Position numbers and translations under genes: made by a program. From Amylibacter sp. (GTDB lineage: Bacteria > Pseudomonadota > Alphaproteobacteria > Rhodobacterales > Rhodobacteraceae), in NCBI GenBank assembly GCA_021775355.1, contig JAJFHZ010000008.1:1-64000 (forward strand): a stretch of 64,000 nucleotides of DNA. Reading direction: 5' to 3'. This document shows positions 36,817 to 45,922 of this stretch, one piece after another. Within the stretch, counting starts at the first letter, position 1, and each line of letters begins with the position of its first letter. The notes beneath the pieces are model-generated. The model saw only the letters and a list, made by a program, of their open reading frames with translations, was not told the origin of the DNA and made no database searches.

Positions 36817-37491
36817 CTATTCCTGCATTTCAATCAAAACACGCCCAGCCAAACGCTTCGTAACAGGTTTTTGCCCCTTTAAAGAAGCTCTATCCAATGC
36901 GCGCACCAAATCCCCTGCAAACGCAAAAGACCTGTCCATCCGTTTTACAATATAACTGATCAAAGGCGGCTCAACCGTTATTTGCCGGTCGGAAAACAAC
37001 TTAAGCAATAAAACCGATAAAAGCGCATCATCGGGTGGGGCCATCGATGCAATCTGACTACCCGCCAGACGGCTTGCCAAATCAGGCAGGTCAATGCCCC
37101 ACGATCCAACCATACCTACCCCAGTCAACAACAACGGATGACCGGCTTGGTTCATCAGGTTATGTAAATGGAAAAGGGCGGCTTCCCCATCATTATTATG
37201 CGCAAGCAAATGCACATCTTCAACAACAACAGGTTGTTCTGCCAACGTTTCCAGCCGTTCATATGCCAACACCTTGGCACTGACCGCAATCGCACCCGCG
37301 TCTTCGGCCCATATATGTGCCAAATGCGATTTCCCCGATCCTTTCGGGCCGTATAATATCAGTTTGCCCAAGGGCCAGTTTTGCCAGGTTTCCATCAACC
37401 GCACGGCCATGACATTTGCAGGAGAGACAAAAAAATCCTCTCGTCCAAAGGCGGTTTGAAGTGGTAAATCAAAGATCAATTGTTCAGGCAT
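36817..37491 (-). CDS. hdaA: DnaA-like regulator of replication initiation (HdaA)
   Basis: A 224-aa AAA+ protein without the DnaA DNA-binding domain. Walker A is ILYGPKGSGKSHLAHIW (~45-61), the Walker B-like region is PVVVEDVHLL (~90), and a sensor 2-like Arg is in SFAFAGDLVRALDRAS (~195). An N-terminal QLIFDLPLQTAFGREDFFV matches the short clamp-binding motif QLxFDL. In Caulobacter HdaA promotes DnaA-ATP hydrolysis. Its placement before ppk1 is usual in the class. Confidence 0.9.
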   Translation of the reverse strand: MPEQLIFDLPLQTAFGREDFFVSPANVMAVRLMETWQNWPLGKLILYGPKGSGKSHLAHIWAEDAGAIAVSAKVLAYERLETLAEQPVVVEDVHLLAHNNDGEAALFHLHNLMNQAGHPLLLTGVGMVGSWGIDLPDLASRLAGSQIASMAPPDDALLSVLLLKLFSDRQITVEPPLISYIVKRMDRSFAFAGDLVRALDRASLKGQKPVTKRLAGRVLIEMQE

Positions 37492-37496
37492 TTGAA

Positions 37497-38579
37497 TTAC
37501 TTGGCTTTACGGGGTTTTGGCTTTGCGGCCTGCGTGCCTTTATAAAGCTTGCCTTGCAAATATTGCCTAACCCCAAAGCGAAAGAATACGCCCAGACTGG
37601 CAGCCACGGGAACAGCCACCAACATACCGGTAAATCCCATTACCGTACCAAAAGCAGCCAATGCGAACATCAACCAAACCGGATGCAGCCCAACCGAGCT
37701 GCCAACCAGTTTCGGAGTCAAAACATTGCCCTCTACCATTTGACCGGCAACAAAGATCAGCGCCACGGCGGCAATCCATTCCGGCGACCCCCAGAATTGA
37801 AACAGGGCCAGACCAATCGCCAAAACACCGCCGATAATCGATCCGACATATGGAATAAACGTCAGTAGTCCCGCAATCAGACCGACAATCAGGCCGAATT
37901 GTAAACCGACCAACATCAAAGCGACCGCATAAAATGCGCCTAGAATGGCGCAAACCGTGAATTGGCCACGCACAAATCCTGCCAGAACCGTATCCACATC
38001 ACGTGCCAAGCCGCGCAAAACCGGCAAATGATCGCGCGGCAACCAGCCATCAATAACCGCAATCATCCGATCCCAGTCCAATAGCATATAAAATGCCACA
38101 ACAGGGGCAACGACGATAAAGATCACAATATCAAGAATAGTAAATGCCGACGTAAGCACAGCACCGGCAAATGCCCCGCTCTGGCTTTGCATGGTTTCCC
38201 CGAAGGATTGTAAAGCGCGCGAAATCGCGGAACCTTCTTCCATAATGCTGGGGAATCGTTCTACCAACAGGGCGTGCAATTGCGCGAAATAGGCAGGGGT
38301 AACTTTGATCAGGGCAACCAGTTGCTCCACCAGTAGGGGTACCAGCAAGATTATCAGTAGAATAGCAGTTATCAAAGCAACAAATGTGATTGAAACCGTT
38401 GCTGCGACCCGGCTAAACCCCAACACCTCTAACCGATCCGCAACGGGATCCAGAAAATAGGCAATAGCCATGCCTGTCACAAACGGCAAAATCACATTGC
38501 CAAGCCCCCAAAGAGCCAGCAAAAACACGGCTACCCCGATGCCCCAGTAACTGGCTTGTTGTCTAACTGTCAGCGCCAT
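37497..38579 (-). CDS. AI-2E family transporter (PerM/YtfF class)
   Basis: A 360-aa inner-membrane protein with about seven helices and the family pattern GVAVFLLALWGLGNVILPFVTGMAIAYFLDPVADRLE at the start and TFIPYVGSIIGGVLAIGLAL plus GNVLTPKLVGSSVGLHPVWLMFAL later. Substrates vary, and many members are not autoinducer exporters. It lies five bases before hdaA and is likely cotranscribed. Confidence 0.92.
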   Translation of the reverse strand: MALTVRQQASYWGIGVAVFLLALWGLGNVILPFVTGMAIAYFLDPVADRLEVLGFSRVAATVSITFVALITAILLIILLVPLLVEQLVALIKVTPAYFAQLHALLVERFPSIMEEGSAISRALQSFGETMQSQSGAFAGAVLTSAFTILDIVIFIVVAPVVAFYMLLDWDRMIAVIDGWLPRDHLPVLRGLARDVDTVLAGFVRGQFTVCAILGAFYAVALMLVGLQFGLIVGLIAGLLTFIPYVGSIIGGVLAIGLALFQFWGSPEWIAAVALIFVAGQMVEGNVLTPKLVGSSVGLHPVWLMFALAAFGTVMGFTGMLVAVPVAASLGVFFRFGVRQYLQGKLYKGTQAAKPKPRKAK

Positions 38580-38586
38580 TTTTCAC

Positions 38587-39351
38587 CTATACAAATTGTT
38601 CCCGTATCAGCCGTTCTTCCAGCCCGTGCCCCGGGTCGAACAAAATACGGTGCGATACATCCGGTTCATTAAAAATTTCAACCCAAACGACATTCAACGC
38701 CTCTTTGCCGTCCGCCACCGCCGAAACAGGCCGCTTTTCGTATTCAAGCACATCAAACCGTACCTTTGCCGACATGGGCAGCAAGGCCCCGCGCCAACGA
38801 CGGGGCCGAAACGCTGCCACGGCCGTTAGTGCCAAAATATCAGCCCCAATCGGTAAAATCGGCCCGTGCGCAGAATAGTTATAAGCGGTTGATCCCGCTG
38901 GCGTTGATAATAATGCACCATCACACACCAGTTCAGACATCCGTTCCCGCCCATCCACAGAAATCCGCAATTTCGCGGCTTGCGGGCCTTGGCGCAACAA
39001 AGATACTTCGTTGATCGCAAGGGCCTCTATATTCACTCCATCAGCACAATGGGCATGCATTTTCAGCGGGTGGATCACCGCCTCTTCTGCCTCTGTCAAA
39101 CGATCCAACAGGTCATCTTCGGCATATGCGTTCATCAAAAACCCGACCGAGCCACGGTTCATGCCATAAACCGGCGTCGGCAAATGTTGTGTATCATGCA
39201 GGGTTTGCAACATCAGACCATCACCGCCCAAAGCCACAATTATATCTGCTTCCTGCAAGGAAACATTGCCATATTTTGTAGCTAGAACATCCAGTGATTC
39301 TTTGGCTTGATCTGCATTAGATGCCACAAAACCGAATTTTTTGCCGCTCAT
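38587..39351 (-). CDS. nadK: NAD kinase
   Basis: A 254-aa enzyme forming NADP from [20 protein letters not shown] (~39-55) holds the GGDG motif; [19 protein letters not shown] and [15 protein letters not shown] are typical. The first gene of a run nadK, AI-2E transporter, hdaA, ppk1, ppx, spaced by a few bases. Confidence 0.95.
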   Translation of the reverse strand: MSGKKFGFVASNADQAKESLDVLATKYGNVSLQEADIIVALGGDGLMLQTLHDTQHLPTPVYGMNRGSVGFLMNAYAEDDLLDRLTEAEEAVIHPLKMHAHCADGVNIEALAINEVSLLRQGPQAAKLRISVDGRERMSELVCDGALLSTPAGSTAYNYSAHGPILPIGADILALTAVAAFRPRRWRGALLPMSAKVRFDVLEYEKRPVSAVADGKEALNVVWVEIFNEPDVSHRILFDPGHGLEERLIREQFV

Positions 39352-39491
39352 GTGTCATCCATCCCATCATTTACGCACATAGCCATAAATACGCCGTACA
39401 AGACGTCGCGCGTGTCGCATTACACCTTACATAAACAAATCCAATCGAATAGGACAGACCCAGATTTAGACATCTTTTAGGAGCATCAACC

Positions 39492-40784
39492 ATGACAACT
39501 ACCCGCGACGCCGGATTTTTCACCGAAGAGCTTTCAACCCGCGATCCTGAAATATTCGGGGCGATTACAGATGAATTGGGTCGCCAACGCGATGAAATCG
39601 AATTGATTGCCTCTGAAAACATCGTTTCACGCGCCGTGATGCAGGCACAAGGGTCTGTAATGACCAACAAATATGCCGAAGGTTATCCGGGCCGTCGCTA
39701 TTATGGCGGCTGTCAACACGTGGATGTGGCAGAAAATCTGGCGATTGATCGCGCCAAGCAACTGTTCGGTTGTGAATTCGCTAATGTGCAGCCCAACTCC
39801 GGTTCGCAAGCCAACCAAGGTGTAATGCAGGCATTGATCCAGCCGGGTGATACGATTTTAGGCATGAATTTGGCGTCCGGCGGCCACTTAACACACGGTG
39901 CCGCACCAAACCAATCAGGTAAATGGTTCAATGCAGTGCAATACGGCGTGCGTCGTCAGGATAATCTGATCGACTATGATGAAATCGCGGCATTGGCAAA
40001 AGAGCATCAACCGAAAATGATTATCGCGGGGGGTTCTGCGATCCCACGTCAAATCGATTTTGCGCGTTTCCGTGAAATCGCTGATTCAGTTGGTGCCTAT
40101 CTTCACGTCGACATGGCCCATTTTGCAGGTCTTGTAGCTGCAAGCGAACACCCCAGTCCGTTCCCGCACGCGCATGTTGCAACCACGACCACGCATAAAA
40201 CCCTGCGCGGCCCACGCGGCGGCATGATCCTGACCAATGATGAAACTATCGCCAAAAAAGTTAACTCTGCAATTTTCCCAGGTATTCAGGGCGGCCCCTT
40301 GATGCATGTAATCGCAGCCAAAGCCGTAGCATTCGGCGAAGCATTACGTCCCGAATTCAAAACCTACCAAAAACAAGTGATCGCCAATGCGAAAGCCCTG
40401 TCCGATCAACTGATCAAAGGTGGTCTGGATATTGTAACAGGTGGCACGGATACCCATGTGATGCTGGTTGATTTGCGTCCCAAGGGCGTAAAAGGCAACG
40501 TGGCGGACAAGGCTTTGGGCCGGGCGCACATTACCTGCAACAAAAACGGCATTCCGTTTGATCCAGAGAAACCAATGGTCACATCCGGCCTGCGTTTGGG
40601 CACCCCTGCGGGCACCACACGTGGCTTTGGTGAAGCGGAATTCCGTGATATCGCCGACATGATCGTCGAGGTTATCGACGGTTTGGCCGCTAACGGCGAA
40701 GACGGCAACGGTCCTGTCGAAGCAGCCGTAAAAACCAAAGCGGAAGCCCTGTGCGCAAAGTTCCCGATCTACGATACATTGTAA
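39492..40784 (+). CDS. glyA: Serine hydroxymethyltransferase
   Basis: A 430-aa PLP enzyme that interconverts serine and glycine and supplies one-carbon units. [19 protein letters not shown] is the N-terminal signature, [14 protein letters not shown] follows, and the PLP Lys is in [15 protein letters not shown] (~237). TTAGGAG precedes the ATG. A strong intrinsic terminator follows. Demand for folate-C1 enzymes fits with the DMGDH-like gene, although that is elsewhere in the window. Confidence 0.97.
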   Translation: MTTTRDAGFFTEELSTRDPEIFGAITDELGRQRDEIELIASENIVSRAVMQAQGSVMTNKYAEGYPGRRYYGGCQHVDVAENLAIDRAKQLFGCEFANVQPNSGSQANQGVMQALIQPGDTILGMNLASGGHLTHGAAPNQSGKWFNAVQYGVRRQDNLIDYDEIAALAKEHQPKMIIAGGSAIPRQIDFARFREIADSVGAYLHVDMAHFAGLVAASEHPSPFPHAHVATTTTHKTLRGPRGGMILTNDETIAKKVNSAIFPGIQGGPLMHVIAAKAVAFGEALRPEFKTYQKQVIANAKALSDQLIKGGLDIVTGGTDTHVMLVDLRPKGVKGNVADKALGRAHITCNKNGIPFDPEKPMVTSGLRLGTPAGTTRGFGEAEFRDIADMIVEVIDGLAANGEDGNGPVEAAVKTKAEALCAKFPIYDTL

Positions 40785-40805
40785 GGTCAGTGATAAATTT
40801 CAAAG

Positions 40806-40837
40806 GCGTGCAGACAGATGTCTTGCACGCTTTTTTT
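40806..40837 (+). terminator. Rho-independent terminator of glyA
   Basis: GCGTGCAGACA pairs with TGTCTTGCACGC (one bulged T), followed by seven T residues. It begins 22 bp beyond the glyA stop. Confidence 0.85.
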
Positions 40838-40858
40838 ACGCCCGCTACAAGGGGTATT

Positions 40859-41080
40859 ATGAAAACCCGCTTAGCGCCAATCACTATACTAATCATCCTT
40901 GCGGCCACGCTTGTGGCCTGCAGCGTTAAAACGGCAGTACCCGGCTTTGAATATCCAGTCTATACACCCGAAACAAAATGGCCGGAACTTGCCCCGACTG
41001 CTGATCTGGAAAAAGCGGCAAACGTTGATGTGGATGCCACATTGGAAGAAATTGAACGCCTGAATCGTTTGGCTATCTAA
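40859..41080 (+). CDS. Small lipoprotein
   Basis: A 73-aa protein with a clear lipoprotein signal: KTRLAPITILIILAATLVACS, with the lipobox ending in VAC at residue ~20. The mature part (VKTAVPGFEYPVYTPETKWPELAP then a short coiled helix) has no known fold. It sits after the glyA terminator and before hom, without sharing its promoter with glyA. Function unknown; envelope location is predicted. Confidence 0.8.
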   Translation: MKTRLAPITILIILAATLVACSVKTAVPGFEYPVYTPETKWPELAPTADLEKAANVDVDATLEEIERLNRLAI

Positions 41081-41142
41081 CACATTGCCCCCGCCACAGT
41101 GTTGCGCTAACAAATGCTACAAATAATCGGAGCAGCAAATTT

Positions 41143-42429
41143 ATGTCCAATACATTAAGACTTGGGATTGCAGGACTGGGGACAGTTGGCATTGGTGTCA
41201 TTAAAATCGTCCAAGAACACGCGTCACTGCTGGAAGCCCGTGCAGGCCGCTCTGTTAGCATTTCTGCAGTATCTGCCCGTTCAAAAGCCAAAGATCGTGG
41301 TGTCGATTTGTCAGGATATGCTTGGGAAGACGATCCCGTTGCCTTGGCCAAACGTGAAGATATAGACGTATTTATAGAACTTATCGGTGGTGACAGCGGA
41401 CCTGCGAAAGCCGCTGTTGAAGCAGCACTTGCAGCGGGTAAACACGTGGTCACCGCCAACAAAGCCATGTTGGCCCTTCACGGGCAGGAACTAGCATTGG
41501 CTGCCGAGACAGCTGATGTAAACCTGCGCTTTGAAGCTGCCGTTGCCGGCGGCATACCGATCATCAAAACCCTGACCGAAAGTCTGGCCGCCAACAAAAT
41601 CACCCGTGTGATGGGGGTAATGAACGGCACTTGCAATTATATTCTGACACGGATGGAAAGTGCCGCCCTACCTTATGAAACCGTCTTTGAAGAAGCCAAC
41701 CAATTGGGTTATCTGGAAGCTGATCCAAATCTGGATGTCGGCGGCATTGATGCCGCGCACAAACTGGTACTGCTATCGTCTATCGCCTTTGGTACACAGG
41801 TGAATTTTACGGGTGCAGAACTGGAAGGCATCGGGCAGATCACGATAGAAGACATTGATCACGCCCGCGACATGGGCTTTCGCATCAAACTTTTGGGCGT
41901 CGCACAAATGACCGACGCAGGATTAGAGCAATCAATGCGCCCATCCCTTGTGCCTGCAACCTCACCTTTAGCCCAATTGGATGGTGGCACAAATATGGTC
42001 GTTGTTGAAGGCGACGCCGTGGAACAAATCGTACTGCGTGGTGCAGGTGCCGGCGAAGGCCCGACTGCCAGTGCTGTGATGGGCGATGTGATGGACATTG
42101 CACGCGGCCTTAAATTGCCCGTGTTCGGTCAACCCGCCGCAACCTTGAAACCTGCCAAACCGGCAAAAGCCAGTAACGAAGCGGCTTTTTGTTTACGCCT
42201 GAACCTGAAAGATGTCCCGGGTGTTATGGCCCAGATTTCTACCGCGCTGGCCAATGCGGGCGTTTCCATCGATCGTATGCGCCAATTCAGCCACAACGAT
42301 GTGTCAGCCCCGGTAATGATCGTCACGCATCCGACAAAACGCAGTCATGTTGAAACTGCCTTTCAGGAAATTGCACAGTTGAATGTCACTACCGAAACAC
42401 CCCTTATGCTCAGCATCGTAGATGCCTGA
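41143..42429 (+). CDS. hom: Homoserine dehydrogenase
   Basis: A 428-aa enzyme of the threonine/methionine branch. The NAD(P) loop is GIAGLGTVGIGVIK (~9-22), NKAMLALHGQELA and AAVAGGIPIIKTLTESL follow with GVMNGTCNYILT (~165), a catalytic Lys-Asp pair is near ANKAM/ YLEADPNLDVGGIDAAHKL, and the C-terminal ACT domain is ~350-428. Overlaps recJ by eight bases, a common alphaproteobacterial arrangement. Confidence 0.96.
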   Translation: MSNTLRLGIAGLGTVGIGVIKIVQEHASLLEARAGRSVSISAVSARSKAKDRGVDLSGYAWEDDPVALAKREDIDVFIELIGGDSGPAKAAVEAALAAGKHVVTANKAMLALHGQELALAAETADVNLRFEAAVAGGIPIIKTLTESLAANKITRVMGVMNGTCNYILTRMESAALPYETVFEEANQLGYLEADPNLDVGGIDAAHKLVLLSSIAFGTQVNFTGAELEGIGQITIEDIDHARDMGFRIKLLGVAQMTDAGLEQSMRPSLVPATSPLAQLDGGTNMVVVEGDAVEQIVLRGAGAGEGPTASAVMGDVMDIARGLKLPVFGQPAATLKPAKPAKASNEAAFCLRLNLKDVPGVMAQISTALANAGVSIDRMRQFSHNDVSAPVMIVTHPTKRSHVETAFQEIAQLNVTTETPLMLSIVDA

Positions 42430-44173
42430 AACCGCGTTCCTAGGTGTTGAAAACTCTGCCACCGGTCGCCGCTGGACCGGATTGAACACTGCCCAAGATC
42501 GCCAAGCACAGACCATTTCGCAACAGGCAGGATTGCCTGAAATTGTTGCACGAACCCTAGCTCGCCGCGGCGTTCCGCCAGAAGAAGCGAAAGCATTTTT
42601 AACCCCTTCTTTACGTGACCTGATGCCCAATCCATCTGTTTTGAAGGATATGGACAAATCCGCCGAACGCATCTGCCAAGCGGTTGATAAAAAACAAAAT
42701 ATCGCGGTATTTGCCGATTACGACGTTGACGGGGCCACTTCTGCCGCCCTGCTGATCACGTGGCTGCGCGACTTTGGGTTAAGGGCCACTCTATATGTCC
42801 CAGACCGCATCGACGAGGGCTATGGGCCCAATGACAAAGCCATGCAAATGCTGGCAACGTCCCACGACCTGATCATCTGTGTCGATTGCGGAACGCTGTC
42901 GCATGGGCCGATTGATGCGGTCAAAGGGACTGACGTTATCGTCCTTGATCACCACATGGGTGGCGAAACCCTGCCAAATGCGCTGGCTGTGGTGAATCCC
43001 AACCGTCAGGATGAAGACACTGAATATGGCTATCTTTGTGCCGCAGGCGTAGTGTTTTTGACCCTTGCCGCCTGTAACCGCATTTTCAAAGCCGCAAATA
43101 AACCCGTGCCAAATCTGCTGGATGCCCTTGACCTTGCCGCATTAGGCACCGTTGCGGATGTTGCCCCCCTGATCGGTTTTAACCGCGCATTGGTGCGTCA
43201 AGGTCTTGCTGTTATGGGTGCGCGTGAAAGGCCGGGCCTTGTCGCCCTTGCAGACGCCGCCAAAATGAATTCCGCACCGACATCCTACCATCTTGGCTTC
43301 TTGCTTGGCCCGCGCATTAACGCAGGTGGGCGGGTTGGCAAAGCCGATCTGGGTGCCCGTCTATTGTCAACCACAGACCCGGATGAAGCCCGCTCTATCG
43401 CCGACAAATTAAATCAATTGAACGATGAACGGCGCGAAATAGAGGCCCATGTCCAATTACAGGCAATGGAACAGGCCGAAGAGCACGGTTTCGACAGGCC
43501 CTTGGTCTGGGCCGCAGGCCAAGGTTGGCATGCAGGTGTAGTCGGCATCGTCGCATCCCGCCTGAAGGAAGCCACTAATCGACCAGCAATCGTTATCGGT
43601 TTGGACGGGAATGAAGGCAAAGGGTCAGGTCGATCCGTTACGGGCATTGATCTGGGGTCAGCCGTGGCCGCGTGCACCCGCGAAGGTGTATTACTAAAAG
43701 GCGGTGGTCACACAATGGCCGCAGGTCTGACCGTGGCTACGAAAAATCTGGAGGCCGCGATGGAACGCCTGTCCGAATTGCTGGAAAAGCAGGGAGCAGG
43801 TGACATCGGCCCCAAAAACTTAACATTGGACGGCGCTATCGCCCCATCTGCCATCACACCTGAACTGATCGAACAGCTAGAGGCTGCAGGGCCATTTGGT
43901 GCCGGCGCTGCTGCACCCCGCTTTGCCCTGCCTGCCCAGCGCATCGCATTTGCCAAGCGCGCAGGCGAATCGCATTTGCGGCTGACATTACAAGGTGAAA
44001 ACGGCAGCAAAATAGATGCTATATGCTTTCGCGCCTATGATGGCCCGATGGGAACATTGCTTGAAAACCATAAAGGCCGGCTGTTTCACTGCGCCGGACG
44101 GCTGGAAATCGACGATTGGGGTGGGCGCAGACGCGTCAAGCTGCGGTTAGAGGATGTGTCGGAAGCTTTGTAA
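42422..44173 (+). CDS. recJ: Single-stranded-DNA exonuclease RecJ
   Basis: A 583-aa DHH-family 5'-3' exonuclease for recombination and mismatch repair. VFADYDVDGATSAALLITWL (~82-101) has motif I, CVDCGTLSHGP and IVLDHHMGGETL give the DHH motif (~180), and GPRINAGGRVGKADLGARLL, then a DHHA1 domain with GKGSGRSVTGIDL and a late GGGHTMAAG. Length is normal. A tRNA-Glu follows. Confidence 0.95.
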   Translation: MPETAFLGVENSATGRRWTGLNTAQDRQAQTISQQAGLPEIVARTLARRGVPPEEAKAFLTPSLRDLMPNPSVLKDMDKSAERICQAVDKKQNIAVFADYDVDGATSAALLITWLRDFGLRATLYVPDRIDEGYGPNDKAMQMLATSHDLIICVDCGTLSHGPIDAVKGTDVIVLDHHMGGETLPNALAVVNPNRQDEDTEYGYLCAAGVVFLTLAACNRIFKAANKPVPNLLDALDLAALGTVADVAPLIGFNRALVRQGLAVMGARERPGLVALADAAKMNSAPTSYHLGFLLGPRINAGGRVGKADLGARLLSTTDPDEARSIADKLNQLNDERREIEAHVQLQAMEQAEEHGFDRPLVWAAGQGWHAGVVGIVASRLKEATNRPAIVIGLDGNEGKGSGRSVTGIDLGSAVAACTREGVLLKGGGHTMAAGLTVATKNLEAAMERLSELLEKQGAGDIGPKNLTLDGAIAPSAITPELIEQLEAAGPFGAGAAAPRFALPAQRIAFAKRAGESHLRLTLQGENGSKIDAICFRAYDGPMGTLLENHKGRLFHCAGRLEIDDWGGRRRVKLRLEDVSEAL

Positions 44174-44247
44174 AAACTTTTGCCCCCAGACTAAAAATCC
44201 TCTTGCCAGCTGTAAAACTTCGCACTAAACAGCGCATCACAGTGAGT

Positions 44248-44322
44248 GGTCCCTTCGTCTATCGGTTAGGACATCTGGTTTTCAACCAGGAAAGAGGGGT
44301 TCAACTCCCCTAGGGACTACCA
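44248..44322 (+). tRNA. tRNA-Glu (anticodon TTC)
   Basis: GGTCCCT pairs with AGGGACT as acceptor stem (first pair G-T), the D-arm is TCTATCGGTTAGGA, the anticodon stem CTGGT/ACCAG holds TTTTCAA with anticodon TTC, and the T-arm has GGTTCAACTCC. CCA is encoded. A minor ORF and the luxR gene lie downstream on the other strand; no integrase is next to it. Confidence 0.96.
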
Positions 44323-44338
44323 CTGTATATCTATCCGC

Positions 44339-44482
44339 TTAGTTTTCTTCCCAGATCATCCGCAGTTGTTCATTGCGTGCGCGTGTCATGCTTTCCGGAC
44401 AGCTTGGGTATAGGCAAGAAAACACAGGGCTAAAAACCGCTTTAATCATTTGCCGATTCCCAAATACTCTAAACAAAGACAT
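44339..44482 (-). CDS. Possible small protein after luxR
   Basis: A 47-aa frame whose ATG lies four bases past the luxR stop. The sequence (start MSLFRVFGNRQMIKAVFSP, two Cys in CLYPSC) has no family match I know. Translational coupling to luxR is the only support. It may be chance. Confidence 0.25.
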   Translation of the reverse strand: MSLFRVFGNRQMIKAVFSPVFSCLYPSCPESMTRARNEQLRMIWEEN

Positions 44483-44486
44483 CAAA

Positions 44487-45101
44487 CTAAGCCAACAAAC
44501 CAAGATCTGCCGCACGTTGAACGGCTTCTGCACTGGTGCGCGTCCCCAGCAAGGTTCTGACTTTCATCAGTTGCGCTTTTACTGTCACAATTGGAATACC
44601 CAAACTGGTTGATGCCTCTTCAATACGTGCCCCACCCGCTATCGCATTCAATAGTGCCTTTTGTTTATCATTCAGCTTGATCGCAGATATTTCCTCTTTG
44701 TGGATCATTTCAAGTATTTCTGTGATTTCAGAAATTTCCGCGTCCGTAAACTCGCGGTCGGCACGGGCAAATCCACCAATTGTATGTTTGTTATTCGTTC
44801 CTATTGATGAAACAAAACCAAAATTCATACCGTAATTTTGAGCTTCTTTAAAAACACCCCTGGTATCAAGTTCTTCCATTTTGCTCCAGCGACATGTTCC
44901 TTTGGCGCCAAACCCCCACATCACGACAGGATCATTTAAGACATAGCCGTTTTCTTCGTAATGATTGATCCACGCGACCGGGTACGTCTGAAACATCAGC
45001 TTTGGTGCATTAAACTCAATATGCAGCGCAATCGCATAACCGGAAGGAGCATGCTCCTTAAGCACATCCAACCAATGATTTATACCTTCCATCTTCTGCA
45101 T
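44487..45101 (-). CDS. Autoinducer-binding LuxR-type regulator 1
   Basis: A 204-aa regulator. The acyl-homoserine-lactone pocket shows TYPVAWINHYEENGYVLNDPVVMWG with the usual Trp, Tyr, Asp-Pro pattern and CRWSKM for the second Trp. The C-terminal HTH (~142-200) has LNDKQKALLNAIAGGARIEEASTSLGIPIVTVKAQLMKVR. It is shorter than TraR or LuxR. Divergent from a second LuxR and close to luxI, so likely a receptor for its product. Confidence 0.9.
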   Translation of the reverse strand: MQKMEGINHWLDVLKEHAPSGYAIALHIEFNAPKLMFQTYPVAWINHYEENGYVLNDPVVMWGFGAKGTCRWSKMEELDTRGVFKEAQNYGMNFGFVSSIGTNNKHTIGGFARADREFTDAEISEITEILEMIHKEEISAIKLNDKQKALLNAIAGGARIEEASTSLGIPIVTVKAQLMKVRTLLGTRTSAEAVQRAADLGLLA

Positions 45102-45137
45102 ATGCAGCCTTTACTTTATTTGTGTTAAAATTAACAT

Positions 45138-45177
45138 TGTAGTGTAAATACTTTTTTTAACAAATTTTGTCACTACA
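45138..45177. promoter_or_regulatory. Inverted repeat between the two luxR genes
   Basis: TGTAGTG and CACTACA form a perfect 7-bp inverted repeat separated by 26 bases, in the short gap between the divergent luxR genes. It may be a shared operator, since both start codons lie within 40 bp of an arm. Its sequence does not match the lux-box-like site before luxI. Confidence 0.4.
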
Positions 45178-45204
45178 TTAAAGAGAATGGTGCACATACT
45201 GTAG

Positions 45205-45813
45205 ATGTCCTTAGAGTTGAAAATCGAAGAAGTTAAATGGCTTGCGCCCGTTGGGTTGCAAATATCGCTTCGTATTCGTTTTGGTTCTCCATTAAGTTCA
45301 ATTAACACTTATCCTGCCAATTGGGTGCAGAAGTACACCGAACTTGGTCTTATGATGCATGATCCAACAATGAAATGGGCTTACGAAAACACGGGAACCT
45401 GTCGATGGAATGCCCATATGGATGTTGATACACACAGTGTTCTTAAGATGGCTGCAGGTTATGGCATCATATACGGTGCGACAATATCATGTAGGTCAGA
45501 AACTGAAGTCGGCCACAGAAGTATCGCCACTTTTGGCCGCGCTGACCGTGAGTATGAAGAAGCCGAATTGACATATTTATACAAGTTCATTCAAAAGATT
45601 CATGATCAGGCCACACCGCCTACAAACATAACAGATGCTGAAATAGAAGCTCTTTTGCTGTTAAAACGCGGGTTGATCATCAAAGAGGTTGCAGTGGAAT
45701 TGGGTATAAGTGAAAACGCCGTAAAACAACGCATGAGCAATGTCCGACGCAAGCTTGGTGCAAGAACAACCATTCATGCGGCATCTCTTGCACAACAATA
45801 TGGACTAATTTAA
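45205..45813 (+). CDS. Autoinducer-binding LuxR-type regulator 2
   Basis: A 202-aa regulator. TYPANWVQKYTELGLMMHDPTMKWA and CRWNAHM give the acyl-homoserine-lactone pocket signature, and the HTH (~143-200) reads LLLLKRGLIIKEVAVELGISENAVKQRMSNVRRKLGA. It is upstream of luxI on the same strand, 109 bp away, and is probably its cognate regulator. The chosen ATG has no strong ribosome binding site. Confidence 0.9.
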   Translation: MSLELKIEEVKWLAPVGLQISLRIRFGSPLSSINTYPANWVQKYTELGLMMHDPTMKWAYENTGTCRWNAHMDVDTHSVLKMAAGYGIIYGATISCRSETEVGHRSIATFGRADREYEEAELTYLYKFIQKIHDQATPPTNITDAEIEALLLLKRGLIIKEVAVELGISENAVKQRMSNVRRKLGARTTIHAASLAQQYGLI

Positions 45814-45849
45814 TCAAAAAGTGATATTTTATCTGCCCATTTCATCTCT

Positions 45850-45869
45850 ACCTGTACTTTAGTATATAC
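45850..45869 (+). promoter_or_regulatory. lux-box-like operator upstream of luxI
   Basis: The 20-mer at this position begins ACCTGTA, identical to the left half of the Vibrio fischeri lux box, and 13 of 20 positions agree overall. The right half contains GTA-x-A in register but is weaker. It ends 53 bp before the luxI start, and a TGTAC/GTACA pair (45853-45857 and 45876-45880) overlaps it. A LuxR-type activator could bind here. Confidence 0.55.
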
Positions 45870-45894
45870 CGAAATGTACAATTCTAAGTTCTAT

Positions 45895-45920
45895 TAAATC
45901 TCCAACCAAAAGGAGATTTA
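45895..45920 (+). promoter_or_regulatory. Hairpin sequestering the luxI ribosome binding site
   Basis: TAAATCTCC (45895-45903) pairs perfectly with GGAGATTTA (45912-45920) around an 8-base loop. The right arm contains the Shine-Dalgarno GGAG, two bases before the luxI ATG. Folding would block translation. This kind of structure could be a temperature or RNA-dependent control; that is inference. Confidence 0.6.
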
Positions 45921-45922
45921 TT

